The notes: a model not told the origin generated them from the sequence alone. 64,000 nt of DNA from Hymenobacter baengnokdamensis (GCF_008728635.1 NZ_CP044285.1:744001-808000); one strand, 5' to 3'; positions 1 through 8,486 are shown, counted from the first letter of the stretch. Numbers and translations: made by a program.

Positions 1-1
1 C

Positions 2-1021
2 GGCTCTTCGCACGACCAGGGCCAGGCCGCTGAGCAACAGGCCGAAGACCTGTACACCGGTCCGGCTACGCCAATCAAAAACGGGGCTTCGGCCGTAGCC
101 GAGCCCACGTTGGCGTACGCTGCACCTGCGCCCGCTTATACCCGGCCGGAGGCGCTGGCCGAGCTATTTATCTCTGAAAATGAGTTGGATGCTGCCCTGG
201 CCGGCCTGCGGCGCCGCAAGGCCTTGCTGTTGCAAGGGCCGCCCGGCACCGGCAAAACCTACCTGGCCCGCCGCCTGGCCTGGTTGCTGCTGGGTGCCCG
301 CGATGAGCAGCGCATTGAGCTGGTGCAGTTTCATCCCAGCTATGGCTACGAAGACTTTATGCTAGGTTTCCGGCCGGGGGCCAAGGGACAGTTCGGGCTG
401 GTGCCGGGCATATTGCCGCTGCTGTGCCAACGTGCGGCTGCCGACCCCGAACGCCCATATTTTTTGCTGATTGATGAGCTCAACCGGGGCAACGTAGCCC
501 GTATTTTCGGCGAGCTGCTTCTGCTGCTGGAACCCGATAAGCGCGGGCTGGCGCATGGCCTGCGCCTACCCTACGCGCCGCCCGAGGCGCCGCGCTTTTT
601 TGTGCCGGCCAATCTTTATGTCATCGGCACGCTCAACCTGGCCGACCGCTCGCTGGCCCCGCTCGACTACGCCCTGCGCCGTCGCTTTGCCTTTGTGGCC
701 ATGCAGCCGCAGTTTGGGGAGGCCCTGCGGCGTATAGTAGAAAAAGCAGCTATTCCGAAAACCCTTATCGACTTGCTTACTGAGCGCATGGCCGCTCTCA
801 ACCAGGTGATTGCCACCGACCCTGAGCTAGGCCCCGACTTTGCGGTAGGCCACAGCTATTTCTGTACCCCGCCCAGGCAGCCTGCCGAGGCCAGCGAGTG
901 GCTGCGACTGATTTTTGAGCAGGAAATCGGCCCCTTGCTGGCCGACTACTGGCGCGAGCAGCCTGACAAAGCCGCTACTCAGCTGCGTAAGCTGCTGCAC
1001 GACTGGCCTCTGCCCGCATGA
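2..1021 (+). CDS. mcrB: McrB-like AAA+ GTPase of a McrBC restriction system (5' end outside the window)
   Basis: Motor subunit of a type IV, modification-dependent restriction system: it uses GTP to move along DNA and activates the McrC nuclease. Visible motifs are Walker A GPPGTGKT (bases 236-259), Walker B LLIDELNRGN, and GTLNLADRSL, whose NxAD core matches the NTAD GTP-recognition motif of McrB. The frame is open to the left edge with no stop. The first in-frame start I can find is a weak TTG at 110, so the N-terminal DNA-recognition domain, which decides the modification read, probably lies outside the window. The stop overlaps the next start by 4 bp (ATGA), indicating translational coupling to mcrC. 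The family call is firm; the substrate is unknown. Confidence 0.88.
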   Translation, partial: GSSHDQGQAAEQQAEDLYTGPATPIKNGASAVAEPTLAYAAPAPAYTRPEALAELFISENELDAALAGLRRRKALLLQGPPGTGKTYLARRLAWLLLGARDEQRIELVQFHPSYGYEDFMLGFRPGAKGQFGLVPGILPLLCQRAAADPERPYFLLIDELNRGNVARIFGELLLLLEPDKRGLAHGLRLPYAPPEAPRFFVPANLYVIGTLNLADRSLAPLDYALRRRFAFVAMQPQFGEALRRIVEKAAIPKTLIDLLTERMAALNQVIATDPELGPDFAVGHSYFCTPPRQPAEASEWLRLIFEQEIGPLLADYWREQPDKAATQLRKLLHDWPLPA

Positions 1022-2064
1022 TTCCGCTGGCCACCCTCTATTACTTGCTTTGCTACGCCTGGCAGCGCCTGCCCGAGCCGGCCGTGCTGCAAGCCAGCGA
1101 GGCGGCGCCCTTTCATCGCCCGCTGGAGCTGCTCACGCAAATGCTGCTGCACGCCACCCGCCAACTGCTGCGCACCGGCCTGCCGCTGGCATTTACGACT
1201 ACGCAGCAGGAAGTAAGTGAGCTGCGCGGGCGCATCGAGCTGGCTCCGACGCTCGGACGGGGGCTGTTGCCTCAGGGCCGCGCCGTGTGCAGCTACGACG
1301 AGCTAAGCGCCAACCAGCCGGTGTACCAGCTGCTCGCCGGCACGCTGGCGCAGCTGGCCCCGCACCCCGGCCTGGCGCTATCGCTGCGCCGCGAGGTGAG
1401 CCGGGTACGCCGCCGCCTGCCGGCGAGCGTGCAGCCTCTGGCTCCGTCGGCGGCGCTGTTTCCGGCGTTACGCCGTCAGCGGCTGGCCTCGGCCGAGGCA
1501 TTTTTACTGCATATCTGCGAGCTGATTTATGATACTTCTCTGCCGGCTCCGGCTGCGGGGAGCCGGGGCCGCTTCACCGATTTTCGCCGCGATGAGCGAC
1601 TGATGGCCCGCATTTTTGAGCAGGCGGTGCGCAATTTTTACCGCCGCGAGCAGCGCCGCTACCGGGTGTTTGCCGAAACCATCGGGTGGCAGGCCGAAGC
1701 GGCCCATACGCCCGACCTGGCCCTGCTGCCCACCATGCTCACCGACACTACGCTGGATAGCCCTAGCCGCAAAATAGTGCTCGATACCAAGTACTACGCC
1801 GCCGCGCTCCGCCCACGCTACGACCAGCAGCGGCTTATTGCCCCTCATTTATACCAGCTCTATGCCTATCTGCAAAACCTGCAGCCAGCCCCTGGCCAAC
1901 AGCTCGAAGGCATACTGCTTTATCCTGCCGGTCCCGCTCCCACAGCAGTAGTCAATGTACGCTACACGCTGGGCGGCCACCCGGTCCGAATTGTTACCCT
2001 CAATCTGCACGAGCCCTGGCCCGCCATAGCGGCCGCGCTGCTGCGGCTCATCCAGGAAGAATGA
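1018..2064 (+). CDS. mcrC: McrC-like PD-(D/E)xK endonuclease subunit
   Basis: Nuclease partner of McrB. At 348 aa it has the usual McrC length. The N-terminal half is the McrB-binding region. The C-terminal half carries the conserved helix FEQAVRNFYRRE (about residues 200-211), PDLALL (232-237) and VLDTKYY (254-260), giving the PD...DxK metal-binding site of the PD-(D/E)xK nuclease fold. It starts inside the mcrB stop. Nothing looks broken, so the system is probably functional if the missing mcrB 5' end is intact. A bidirectional terminator follows about 30 bp after the stop. Confidence 0.87.
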   Translation: MIPLATLYYLLCYAWQRLPEPAVLQASEAAPFHRPLELLTQMLLHATRQLLRTGLPLAFTTTQQEVSELRGRIELAPTLGRGLLPQGRAVCSYDELSANQPVYQLLAGTLAQLAPHPGLALSLRREVSRVRRRLPASVQPLAPSAALFPALRRQRLASAEAFLLHICELIYDTSLPAPAAGSRGRFTDFRRDERLMARIFEQAVRNFYRREQRRYRVFAETIGWQAEAAHTPDLALLPTMLTDTTLDSPSRKIVLDTKYYAAALRPRYDQQRLIAPHLYQLYAYLQNLQPAPGQQLEGILLYPAGPAPTAVVNVRYTLGGHPVRIVTLNLHEPWPAIAAALLRLIQEE

Positions 2065-2094
2065 GTTGAGCAAAAATTTCTTACTCAACAGAAA

Positions 2095-2124
2095 AAAGGC
2101 CTGCACATTGCTGCGCAGGCCTTT
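2095..2124. terminator. Bidirectional intrinsic terminator between mcrC and the lipoprotein gene
   Basis: A perfect 10-bp stem, AAAGGCCTGC / GCAGGCCTTT, with a 10-nt loop and A/T runs on both sides. It sits between two convergent genes, so it can serve both strands. Confidence 0.85.
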
Positions 2125-2161
2125 CAAACCAGAAACTACGCCGGGCTAAGCCCGGCCGTAA

Positions 2162-2449
2162 TTACTTCTTAACTTCAGTCGTGGTGGTGCTGGTGCCAGT
2201 AGTGGTAGCAGCGCCGGCAGCAGGAGCCGTGGTAGCAGCACCAGTGGTGGTAGCGCCAGCAGCAGGAGCAGCAGTAGCATCAGCGCCAGCAGCGGGAGCC
2301 GTGGTGGTAGCGGTCGAGTCGGTGCTGGTGGTCGAGGTAGCCTCGGTGGTAGCAGGAGTCGTAGTAGTTTCGGTCGTAGCGGTTTTCGACTCGCACGAAG
2401 CCAGGCCTACAGCCAGGAACAGGGCAGATACTTTCAGCAGGTTGTTCAT
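2162..2449 (-). CDS. Small Thr/Ala-rich lipoprotein
   Basis: A 95-aa protein of no recognised family. I start it at ATG 2449 because this gives a clean lipoprotein signal, MNNLLKVSALFLAVGLASC, with the lipobox Cys at 19; the longer upstream frame adds a charged stretch before it. After the Cys, the chain is almost entirely Thr, Ala, Pro, Gly and Ser with repeated APAAGA-like units, a mucin-like disordered tail that could be O-glycosylated. It is divergent from the ECF sigma gene and shares a matching promoter-like motif with it, so it may belong to that sigma factor's regulon (inference). Confidence 0.75.
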   Translation of the reverse strand: MNNLLKVSALFLAVGLASCESKTATTETTTTPATTEATSTTSTDSTATTTAPAAGADATAAPAAGATTTGAATTAPAAGAATTTGTSTTTTEVKK

Positions 2450-2489
2450 CTTGGGGTAAATTTGAAAGGGATTTAACAAAAATCTGCCC

Positions 2490-2580
2490 TTTATCCTCGA
2501 ACGGCTGCCAGGTAACCCAGGCATTCGAAAAAAATTTTAAAAATTTATGTTGGGTTACAAATGCCAGCTTGTGGCATTAA
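2490..2580. promoter_or_regulatory. Divergent matched promoter-like motifs between the lipoprotein and sigma genes
   Basis: TGGGTTAC occurs once on each strand, at 2551-2558 (+) and 2519-2512 (-). Each copy is followed after exactly 16 nt by a similar hexamer, CATTAA on plus and GATAAA on minus. The spacing is that of an ECF -35/-10 pair. The plus copy is also part of a palindrome, GGGTTA..ATGCCA-gcttg-TGGCAT TAACCC (2552-2583), directly upstream of the sigma ATG. I read this as a possible autoregulated promoter plus a target promoter. Confidence 0.45.
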
Positions 2581-2592
2581 CCCCCGAAGCGA

Positions 2593-3189
2593 ATGAACAT
2601 GGATAGCACTACGGCGCTGGCGGCCGATGCCCACCTCATCCGAGCCATTCAGGGTGGCGATGAGCGGGCCCTTAGTCAGCTCTACCGCTTGCACTGGCCG
2701 ATGGTGTCGCATTTCGTGCTGCAAAACAGCGGCTCGGAAGACGATGCCCGGGACGTGTATCAGGAAGGCGTGATGGTTTTTTATGAGAAGGTACGCGAGG
2801 GCTCGCTGGAGCTGAGCTGCCAGATTAAAACCTACCTCTACGCCGTGTGCCGCCGCCTGTGGCTCAAGCGCCTCACCACCAAGAGCCGGCTGCACGGTGT
2901 GCGCCTGCTCGACGAGGAAGAGTACGGCCCTTACCTCAACACCGGGGCCGAAGACGACTTGCAGGAAGCTGAAGAGCGCGACCGGCGCTTTGCCACCATG
3001 AGCGAGGCGCTTACTCATCTGGGTGAGCCCTGCCGCTCGCTGCTCGAAGGCTTTTACCTGCTCGAAAAATCGATGCTCGACCTTACGGCGGAGCACGGCT
3101 ATACCAACGCCGATACCGCCAAAACCCAGAAATACAAGTGCTTAGCACGCTTGAAGAAGTTATTTTTTGCTAGCTATAAAGAAGCTTGA
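2593..3189 (+). CDS. ECF-type RNA polymerase sigma factor
   Basis: A 198-aa sigma-70 family protein with regions 2 and 4 only. Region 2 spans about residues 16-92 and includes the acidic, aromatic core-binding helix DDARDVYQEGVMVFYEKV (50-67) and the R/W-rich DNA-facing helix that follows. Region 4, a helix-turn-helix, lies at about 133-190. A linker of about 35 acidic residues separates them. The start may be ATG 2593 or 2599. The next gene on the same strand encodes a membrane protein with an anti-sigma-like N-terminus, the usual neighbour of an ECF factor. The stimulus is unknown. Confidence 0.9.
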   Translation: MNMDSTTALAADAHLIRAIQGGDERALSQLYRLHWPMVSHFVLQNSGSEDDARDVYQEGVMVFYEKVREGSLELSCQIKTYLYAVCRRLWLKRLTTKSRLHGVRLLDEEEYGPYLNTGAEDDLQEAEERDRRFATMSEALTHLGEPCRSLLEGFYLLEKSMLDLTAEHGYTNADTAKTQKYKCLARLKKLFFASYKEA

Positions 3190-3270
3190 TTGTTAGTTGC
3201 TCGTTATCAGTTGTCGGTTACCAGTTTCGCAGAACTCAGAAACCAATAACCAACAACGGACAACGGACAG
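3190..3270. repeat. Degenerate GTTATCAGTTGTCGG-type inverted repeat
   Basis: Two imperfect arms (about 3190-3228 and 3236-3268) made of short GTTGTC/GTTATC-like units and their complement. Related low-complexity sequence occurs at 21886-21920 and 44341-44458. It fills the sigma / anti-sigma gap and contains no ORF. Confidence 0.55.
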
Positions 3271-3291
3271 CTGGCACTTGACAACCACCTA

Positions 3292-4443
3292 ATGCAAACC
3301 GAAGCCGATTACTACGCCTTATTCGAAGCTTATCAGCGCGGTGAGCTGGCGGCTGGTGCGCGGGCCAGCCTGGAAGCCCGGCTTGGGGCCGAGCCCCGGC
3401 TGCAGCAGCTCTACACCGAGTATGTGGAGCTGACGGGCACCCTGCATGCCTACGGCGAGCGCCGCCGCACCCGCCAGACAATCAGCGCCCTGCACGAGGC
3501 CATGCTGGCCGCCGAAACTACTCCGGCTGCCGAGGTTGCCGCGCCACTCACGCATTCAGTAAACCCAATGCTGCGCATTTCGCGCACCGAGCGCAAGCTG
3601 CGCGAGTTTTGGGGCGGGCACCGCGCCACGGTAGGCGTGGCAGCCTCGGTGGCCGTGCTGGCGGTATTCAGCACGCTGCTGGGGCTGGAGTGGTGGCGCG
3701 CTGCCCAAGTGCGGCCCTCACAGTATGGCTACACCGTGCTGACTCGCGAGATTGATAAGCTGAAGAAGGGCCAGCGCGATATCACGGCCAAGCTGGGCGG
3801 AGCCCCGGCAGCGGCGGTCAGGGAAAATAAATTCAGCGGCACGGGCTTCGCCCTTACGGCTGATGGCTATATCGTTACCAGCTCGCACGTTATTCAAGGA
3901 GCTGACTCATTGCTGGTTGAAGGCCGCGACCACCAGCGCTACCACGCCGAAACGGTGTACTCCGACGTGAAGCACGACCTGGCCATTCTGCGCATCAAGG
4001 ATGATAAGTTCGATGGCTTTGGCCGTCTACCCTACACCTTCAAGGGCGGCCAGGCAGACATAGGCGAAAAGGTATATACACTGGGCTACCCCCGCGAAGA
4101 CGTGGTATACGGCGAGGGTGCGCTTAGCGCCCGCTCGGGCTTCAACGGCGACACGGCTTTCTACCAGGTGAGTATTCCGGTAAACCCCGGCAACTCGGGC
4201 GGCCCGCTGCTCGACGAGCGCGGCAACCTTATCGGGGTAGTCAGTGGCCGGCAGGATGACGCTCAGAGCGCCGCCTTCGCTACCAAGTCGTCGTACCTGG
4301 TGCGCCTCGTCGATTCGCTCAAAAACCGGCAGCCCGTGCAGCCCTACCACCTGCCCCGCACCAACCAGCTGACCGGAGCGGCCCGCGCCCAGCAAGTAAA
4401 GCGCTTGCAGGACTTTGTGTTCGTGGTAAAAGTGTACGAATAA
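3292..4443 (+). CDS. Membrane anti-sigma-like protein fused to a periplasmic trypsin-like (HtrA-type) protease
   Basis: A 383-aa single-pass membrane protein. Residues 1-110 are cytoplasmic and helical (acidic start, then a basic patch, RTERKLREFW), resembling an anti-sigma domain without a zinc motif. One transmembrane segment spans about 112-134. A short coiled stretch (150-168) leads into a serine protease domain with GTGFALTADGYIVTSSHV (catalytic His199), HDLAIL (Asp229) and the nucleophile motif GNSGGP (Ser302). No PDZ domain follows. Placement 100 bp after the ECF sigma gene suggests that sigma release is controlled from the periplasm by, or through, this protease domain. The protease call is firm; the anti-sigma role is inferred from position and topology. 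Confidence 0.8.
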   Translation: MQTEADYYALFEAYQRGELAAGARASLEARLGAEPRLQQLYTEYVELTGTLHAYGERRRTRQTISALHEAMLAAETTPAAEVAAPLTHSVNPMLRISRTERKLREFWGGHRATVGVAASVAVLAVFSTLLGLEWWRAAQVRPSQYGYTVLTREIDKLKKGQRDITAKLGGAPAAAVRENKFSGTGFALTADGYIVTSSHVIQGADSLLVEGRDHQRYHAETVYSDVKHDLAILRIKDDKFDGFGRLPYTFKGGQADIGEKVYTLGYPREDVVYGEGALSARSGFNGDTAFYQVSIPVNPGNSGGPLLDERGNLIGVVSGRQDDAQSAAFATKSSYLVRLVDSLKNRQPVQPYHLPRTNQLTGAARAQQVKRLQDFVFVVKVYE

Positions 4444-4472
4444 CCTTTTCTCTCTTTTTTCTGCTGGTTACT

Positions 4473-4505
4473 AAAAGCCTCATCTTTTGGTGAGGCTTTT
4501 TTGCT
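4473..4505 (+). terminator. Intrinsic terminator after the anti-sigma/protease gene
   Basis: A 10-bp stem, AAAAGCCTCA / TGAGGCTTTT (4473-4482 / 4491-4500), with an 8-nt loop, followed by more T residues. It lies 30 bp after the stop codon. Confidence 0.88.
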
Positions 4506-4521
4506 GTATTATTCGATGAAT

Positions 4522-4613
4522 GCGGTGGTCGGCGCCACCGCGGTAACACTACCGATGGAGCCGGCCTTCCGAAGCTGGCTGAGCCAGGGCACTCAGTTGC
4601 CTGAGTGCTTCGG
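4522..4613. other. Run of hairpins, possible structured RNA or repeat
   Basis: Non-coding DNA that folds into successive helices: GCGGTGG/CCACCGC (4522-4528/4535-4541), then CGGTA/TACCG (4541-4545/4550-4554). These are followed by a potential three-way junction with an outer helix CCGAAG/CTTCGG (4569-4574/4608-4613), enclosing CTGGC-TGA-GCCAG and CACTCAG-TTGC-CTGAGTG. It lies between a terminator and the next promoter-like box. Function unknown; it may be a member of a repeat family. Confidence 0.35.
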
Positions 4614-4702
4614 CTTCTCCTCACCAGGGGTGCCGGGCGCGGGCATTCTAGCGGGCAAATAAAAAATTGTTAGTCAGCGATTAAACCCTCAACCGTCGCC
4701 AG

Positions 4703-4710
4703 TATCTTTA
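4703..4710 (+). promoter_or_regulatory. Bacteroidota -7 box upstream of the DUF1800 gene
   Basis: TATCTTTA matches TAnnTTTG at 7 of 8 positions. I see no well-spaced -33 TTG. Transcription from here would begin near 4716, leaving only about 7 nt before ATG 4723 but about 22 nt before ATG 4739. This favours 4739 as the start. Confidence 0.4.
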
Positions 4711-4738
4711 GGCAGTAAACGCATGTTCGCCGCTGCTT

Positions 4739-6441
4739 ATGAACCGCCGAGCTTTTCTCCGAAAACATTCGCCGCTTCCAGACCCAGCTTCTGCGGCCGA
4801 AGCCCTGATTGCCGCCCCCCCGAAACCGTTAGCCCGTTTGCCAATAAAAAGCTGCCGGCTCGCACTACTTCCTCTACGCTGGCCCCTTATAGCGGGGCCT
4901 GGGGCCCGGACCAGGCCGCGCATCTGCTGCGCCGCTGCCTGTTTGGGCCGACGCGGGGCGAAATCCAGGCAGCGGCGGCTTCGACGCTGGCGCTGGTGCT
5001 CGATGGCCTCCTGACTGTGCCGGCTGCGCCCGCCGCGCCGCTCAACGTGAATGCGCTCGACACCACTGTACCCATCGGCCAAACCTGGGTGGGGCAGAGC
5101 TTCGACCAGACGCTGGAGGGCGCGCGCCGAACGTCGCTGCGCGACTGGTGGCTGGGCCAGCAGCTTATGCAGGGGGTGTCGCTAAACGAGAAGATGACGC
5201 TATTCTGGCACAACCACTTCGTTATCGAGTTTAGTACCATCAACAGCGCACAGTATGGCTACGAGTACGTACGCCTGTTGCGGCAGCACGCGCTGGGCAA
5301 CATCCGGCAGCTTACGAAAGCTATTACCATCACCCCGGCCATGCTGCGCTACCTTAATGGTAACGCCAGCACCGCCAGCGCGCCCAACGAGAACTTCGCC
5401 CGCGAGCTAATGGAGCTGTTTACGCTAGGCAAAGGGCCGCTTATTGGCGCCGGCAACTACACCACGTATACCGAAGCCGACGTGCAGGCGGCGGCTAAAG
5501 TCCTGACCGGCTGGCGCGACGACCCTGCCACCGTAGCCGGCTATTTTACGGCCAGCCGCCACGATACCAGCACCAAGCAGTTCAGCAGCGCCTTCGGCAA
5601 CGCCCGCATTACCCCCAACGGCGCCTCAGAGTATCAGGACCTGATTGACTTGATTTTCCTCCAGTCCTCGACGGCCGCGTTCCTGGTACGCAAGCTCTAC
5701 CGCTGGTTTGTTTATTATGTTATTGATGCGCAGACAGAAAGCGACATCATTCAGCCCCTGGCTACACTGCTGGTGCAGAATAACTTCGACGTTGCTCCGG
5801 TGCTGCGGGCGCTGCTCGGCTCGCAGCATTTTTTTGATGTGGCTAACGTGGGCTGCCTGATTAAAAGCCCGCTGGATTTTACCGTCGGGGTATGCCGGCA
5901 GTTTGAGCTGGCATTTCCACCAGCTAGTAGTCCGATAGCCCAGTACGGCATGTGGGAGCAGCTGTACTCAACGGCTTACCTGCAACAGCAGCCGCTCGGC
6001 GACCCGCCCAACGTAGCGGGCTGGGCTGCCTACTACCAGACGCCGCAGTACCACGAGCTGTGGATAAATGCCGTGACGCTGCCCCGCCGCAACCAGGCCA
6101 CCGACCTTTTCCTGAGCACCGCTGGCTACACCCGCAATGGCTTTACCCTCAAGGCCGACCTGGTAGCCTGGGTGCAGGCCTTGCCGGCCGCCACAGCCCA
6201 GAACCCCAACCTCGTCATTGCCGAGTTTGCCCAGCTCATGGTTCCTATTGTGCTCACGACCAATCAGCTGGATTTTCTGAAAAGTGCGCTTCTGCCTGGC
6301 CTGCCCGATTTTGAGTGGACCAGTGAGTGGAACCAGTACCTGGCCGCTCCTACCAATACGGTCAAGCGTAACACCGTGGCGGGCCGGCTTTCGGCCATGG
6401 CGCGGGCGCTCGCTGGCCTGGCTGAGTATCAACTATCGTAG
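4739..6441 (+). CDS. DUF1800 family secreted protein, apparent frameshift near the N-terminus
   Basis: DUF1800 protein, usually exported and encoded next to a DUF1501 protein; molecular function unsettled. The body from about 4822 on is clearly DUF1800, with features such as AAHLLRRCLFGPTR, NENFARELMELFTLG and PPNVAGW. The N-terminus is in two frames. ATG 4739 opens with MNRRAFLRK, an RR-type export start like MKRRDFL of the partner gene, and is in frame +2. The body is in frame +1, where the only ATG (4723) gives an unconvincing N-terminus. One extra C in the C7 run at 4815-4821 would join them. I therefore annotate one gene from 4739 with a likely -1 error or mutation at that run. Confidence 0.78.
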
Positions 6442-6541
6442 GGCGTGGCTTGCCCCGCCCGGCCGCGCGAATGACCCGGCTGAGTGTCGTTCCATTTAAC
6501 CGTTTTAGCGACGGGCGGGGGCCAGCCCCACCTCCTACTTT

Positions 6542-8116
6542 ATGAAGCGCCGCGACTTTCTTCATACTACTACCGCTGCCACTACGGGCGTAGCCCTGCT
6601 CAGCGGCTTTCCTATCGGAGCCTACGGCTACTCGCCCGAGCTGGCAGCCCTTACCAATGCCGCTACGGTTACTGATAAGGTATTGGTAATCGTGCAGCTG
6701 CAAGGGGGCAACGACGGGTTGAACATGATTATCCCCGTCGACCAGTACCCGGCCCTCATGGCGGCGCGGCCCAACCTGGCCTTACCCCAAAACCAGGTGC
6801 TACCCCTGACAGCCGCGACGGGTATTCACCCGGCGATGGCTACGGCGCAGCAGCTTTTTCAGAATGGCCAGCTGGGTGTGGTGCAAAGCGTGGGCTATCC
6901 TAATCCCAACTTTTCACACTTTCGGGCCACTGACATCTGGACGTCGGGCTCCAGCTCCGATGTGGTCTGGACTACCGGCTGGGGCGGGCGCTACCTCGAC
7001 GGCGAGTTTCCAAACTACCCCACTGGCTACCCCAGCGCGCAGAATCCCGACCCACTGGCTGTGAGCATTGGCTCGGTCGTGAGCAACTGCGTACAGGGCC
7101 CCACGGTAAACATGGGCATGGCCATTGCCAGCACCACCAGCTTCTATCAGCTCCTTAGCGGGGGCACGGATGCCGTGCCCCCAACCTCGGCCGGCCACGA
7201 GCTGGCATTTATCCGCGAGGTAGTGAGCCAGACGCAACTGTACACTACTACCATTCAGGCCGCGGCCGCCAAAGCCAAAAACCTATCGCCACTCTACCCG
7301 GCTACCGGCCAGAATACGCTTGCCGACCAGCTTAAAATAGTGGCGCAGCTCGTAGCCGGTGGCCTTAGCACCCGCATTTATGTGTGCCAGCTCGGCGGCT
7401 TCGACCTTCACTCGCTACAGGTGCCGGCCACGGGCAGCACCACTACCGGCGCGCACGCCACGCTGCTGGGCAAGCTGGCCGATGGCATTAATGCCTTCCA
7501 GGACGACCTGCGGCGGCTGGGCGTGCAAGACCGGGTAATCGGGATGACTTTTTCAGAGTTTGGCCGGCGCATCAAGGCTAATTCGGGGCTGGGTACCGAC
7601 CACGGCGCGGCGGCGCCGCTCATTGTGTTTGGCTCGCAGGCCAATCCCATCGTGTATGGCCCCAATCCGCAGCTACCCGCCAACGCCGGTGTCAACGACA
7701 ACGTGCCCATGCAGGTCGACTTCCGTAGCGTGTACACCAGTATTCTCAAAGACTGGTTTCAGGTAACGCCCACTACGCTCAACCAACTGTTTGGTCAGAG
7801 CTTTCCCTACGTGCCGGTTATCAAGTCAAATGCCCTGGCCACAGTCAGTGCTAATCCGGTGGCGGGTTTCAGTGTGTATCCCAACCCGGCCGTCGACCAG
7901 GCTACCGTCGTTTTCGAGAGCCAGGGCGAGCCGGTGCAGTTGGTAGTGCTCGACGGCCTGGGCCGCGAGATAAGCCGCGTGGTTGATGGCCGTACGCTGG
8001 GCCGCGGGCCTCAGCACCTGCCGGTAGTAGTGCGCGGCCTGGTTCCCGGCGCTTATCATTGCGTAGTGCGCGAGGGCAGCCGCAGCAGCTCGCTGGTGCT
8101 GGTAGTGGCAGAATAA
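6542..8116 (+). CDS. DUF1501 family secreted protein with T9SS sorting domain
   Basis: A 524-aa exported protein of the DUF1501 family, which has an alkaline-phosphatase/sulfatase-like fold; substrate unknown. An RR signal (MKRRDFLHTTTAATTG) is followed by VLVIVQLQGGNDGLNMIIP. Later come GGFDLHS, FSEFGRRIKAN and GTDHGAAAPLIVFG, all typical family motifs. From about residue 440 the chain is a type A T9SS C-terminal domain (FSVYPNPAVD, then beta-strands ending SSLVLVVAE), so the protein is sent across the outer membrane and probably kept at the surface. It lies 100 bp after the DUF1800 gene and probably forms one unit with it. Confidence 0.88.
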   Translation: MKRRDFLHTTTAATTGVALLSGFPIGAYGYSPELAALTNAATVTDKVLVIVQLQGGNDGLNMIIPVDQYPALMAARPNLALPQNQVLPLTAATGIHPAMATAQQLFQNGQLGVVQSVGYPNPNFSHFRATDIWTSGSSSDVVWTTGWGGRYLDGEFPNYPTGYPSAQNPDPLAVSIGSVVSNCVQGPTVNMGMAIASTTSFYQLLSGGTDAVPPTSAGHELAFIREVVSQTQLYTTTIQAAAAKAKNLSPLYPATGQNTLADQLKIVAQLVAGGLSTRIYVCQLGGFDLHSLQVPATGSTTTGAHATLLGKLADGINAFQDDLRRLGVQDRVIGMTFSEFGRRIKANSGLGTDHGAAAPLIVFGSQANPIVYGPNPQLPANAGVNDNVPMQVDFRSVYTSILKDWFQVTPTTLNQLFGQSFPYVPVIKSNALATVSANPVAGFSVYPNPAVDQATVVFESQGEPVQLVVLDGLGREISRVVDGRTLGRGPQHLPVVVRGLVPGAYHCVVREGSRSSSLVLVVAE

Positions 8117-8226
8117 GCTAAGTAATTAGTAAGCTACACAGGAACGCCCAACGGCTTTTTCCGTAGAAGCTCCTAACGGCTGAATACCGGCCGTGCCAAC
8201 CAACTCACCACTCACTCGCTTTTCTC

Positions 8227-8463
8227 ATGGCTGACCAGCTGCAACAAATCGAAAAAATCCTACCCGAAGACATTGCCCGTACGTTTGAAGCGGCTGTGAA
8301 TGTATTTCAGGGCAAATCGGAACACATGGATGACCTGCTCAAAAATGGCGGCACCCTGCTGCGCAAGGCATCCAAAAATTTTACGCCTACTCAGCTGGTT
8401 CTCGGCGTGGCAGCCCTGGCCGTAGTGGCCATTGTGGTCATTAACCGCGCCTCGGAAGAATAA
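8227..8463 (+). CDS. Small single-pass membrane protein
   Basis: A 78-aa protein with an amphipathic, charged N-terminal part (about 1-50) and one transmembrane helix (about 55-73, VLGVAALAVVAIVVINR) followed by a short acidic tail. The layout recalls ElaB/DUF883-type inner-membrane proteins, but similarity is too weak to assign. A strong palindromic terminator follows 24 bp after the stop, which supports a real gene end. Confidence 0.65.
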   Translation: MADQLQQIEKILPEDIARTFEAAVNVFQGKSEHMDDLLKNGGTLLRKASKNFTPTQLVLGVAALAVVAIVVINRASEE

Positions 8464-8486
8464 TTGGCCGAAATCCTGGGTTTCCC

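Noticed and set aside
2181..2459. A 92-codon Val/Ala-rich plus-strand frame
   Set aside because: Antisense to the Thr/Ala-rich lipoprotein, whose signal peptide and lipobox are convincing.
4615..4669. TTG at 4667-4669 as -33 element for the TATCTTTA box
   Set aside because: The gap of 33 nt is too long for the 17-23 nt seen in Bacteroidota promoters.
6542..8116. Sulfatase or phosphatase activity for the DUF1501 protein
   Set aside because: The fold suggests it, but I cannot find a full set of metal ligands or a formylglycine-type Cys/Ser motif, so no reaction is assigned.
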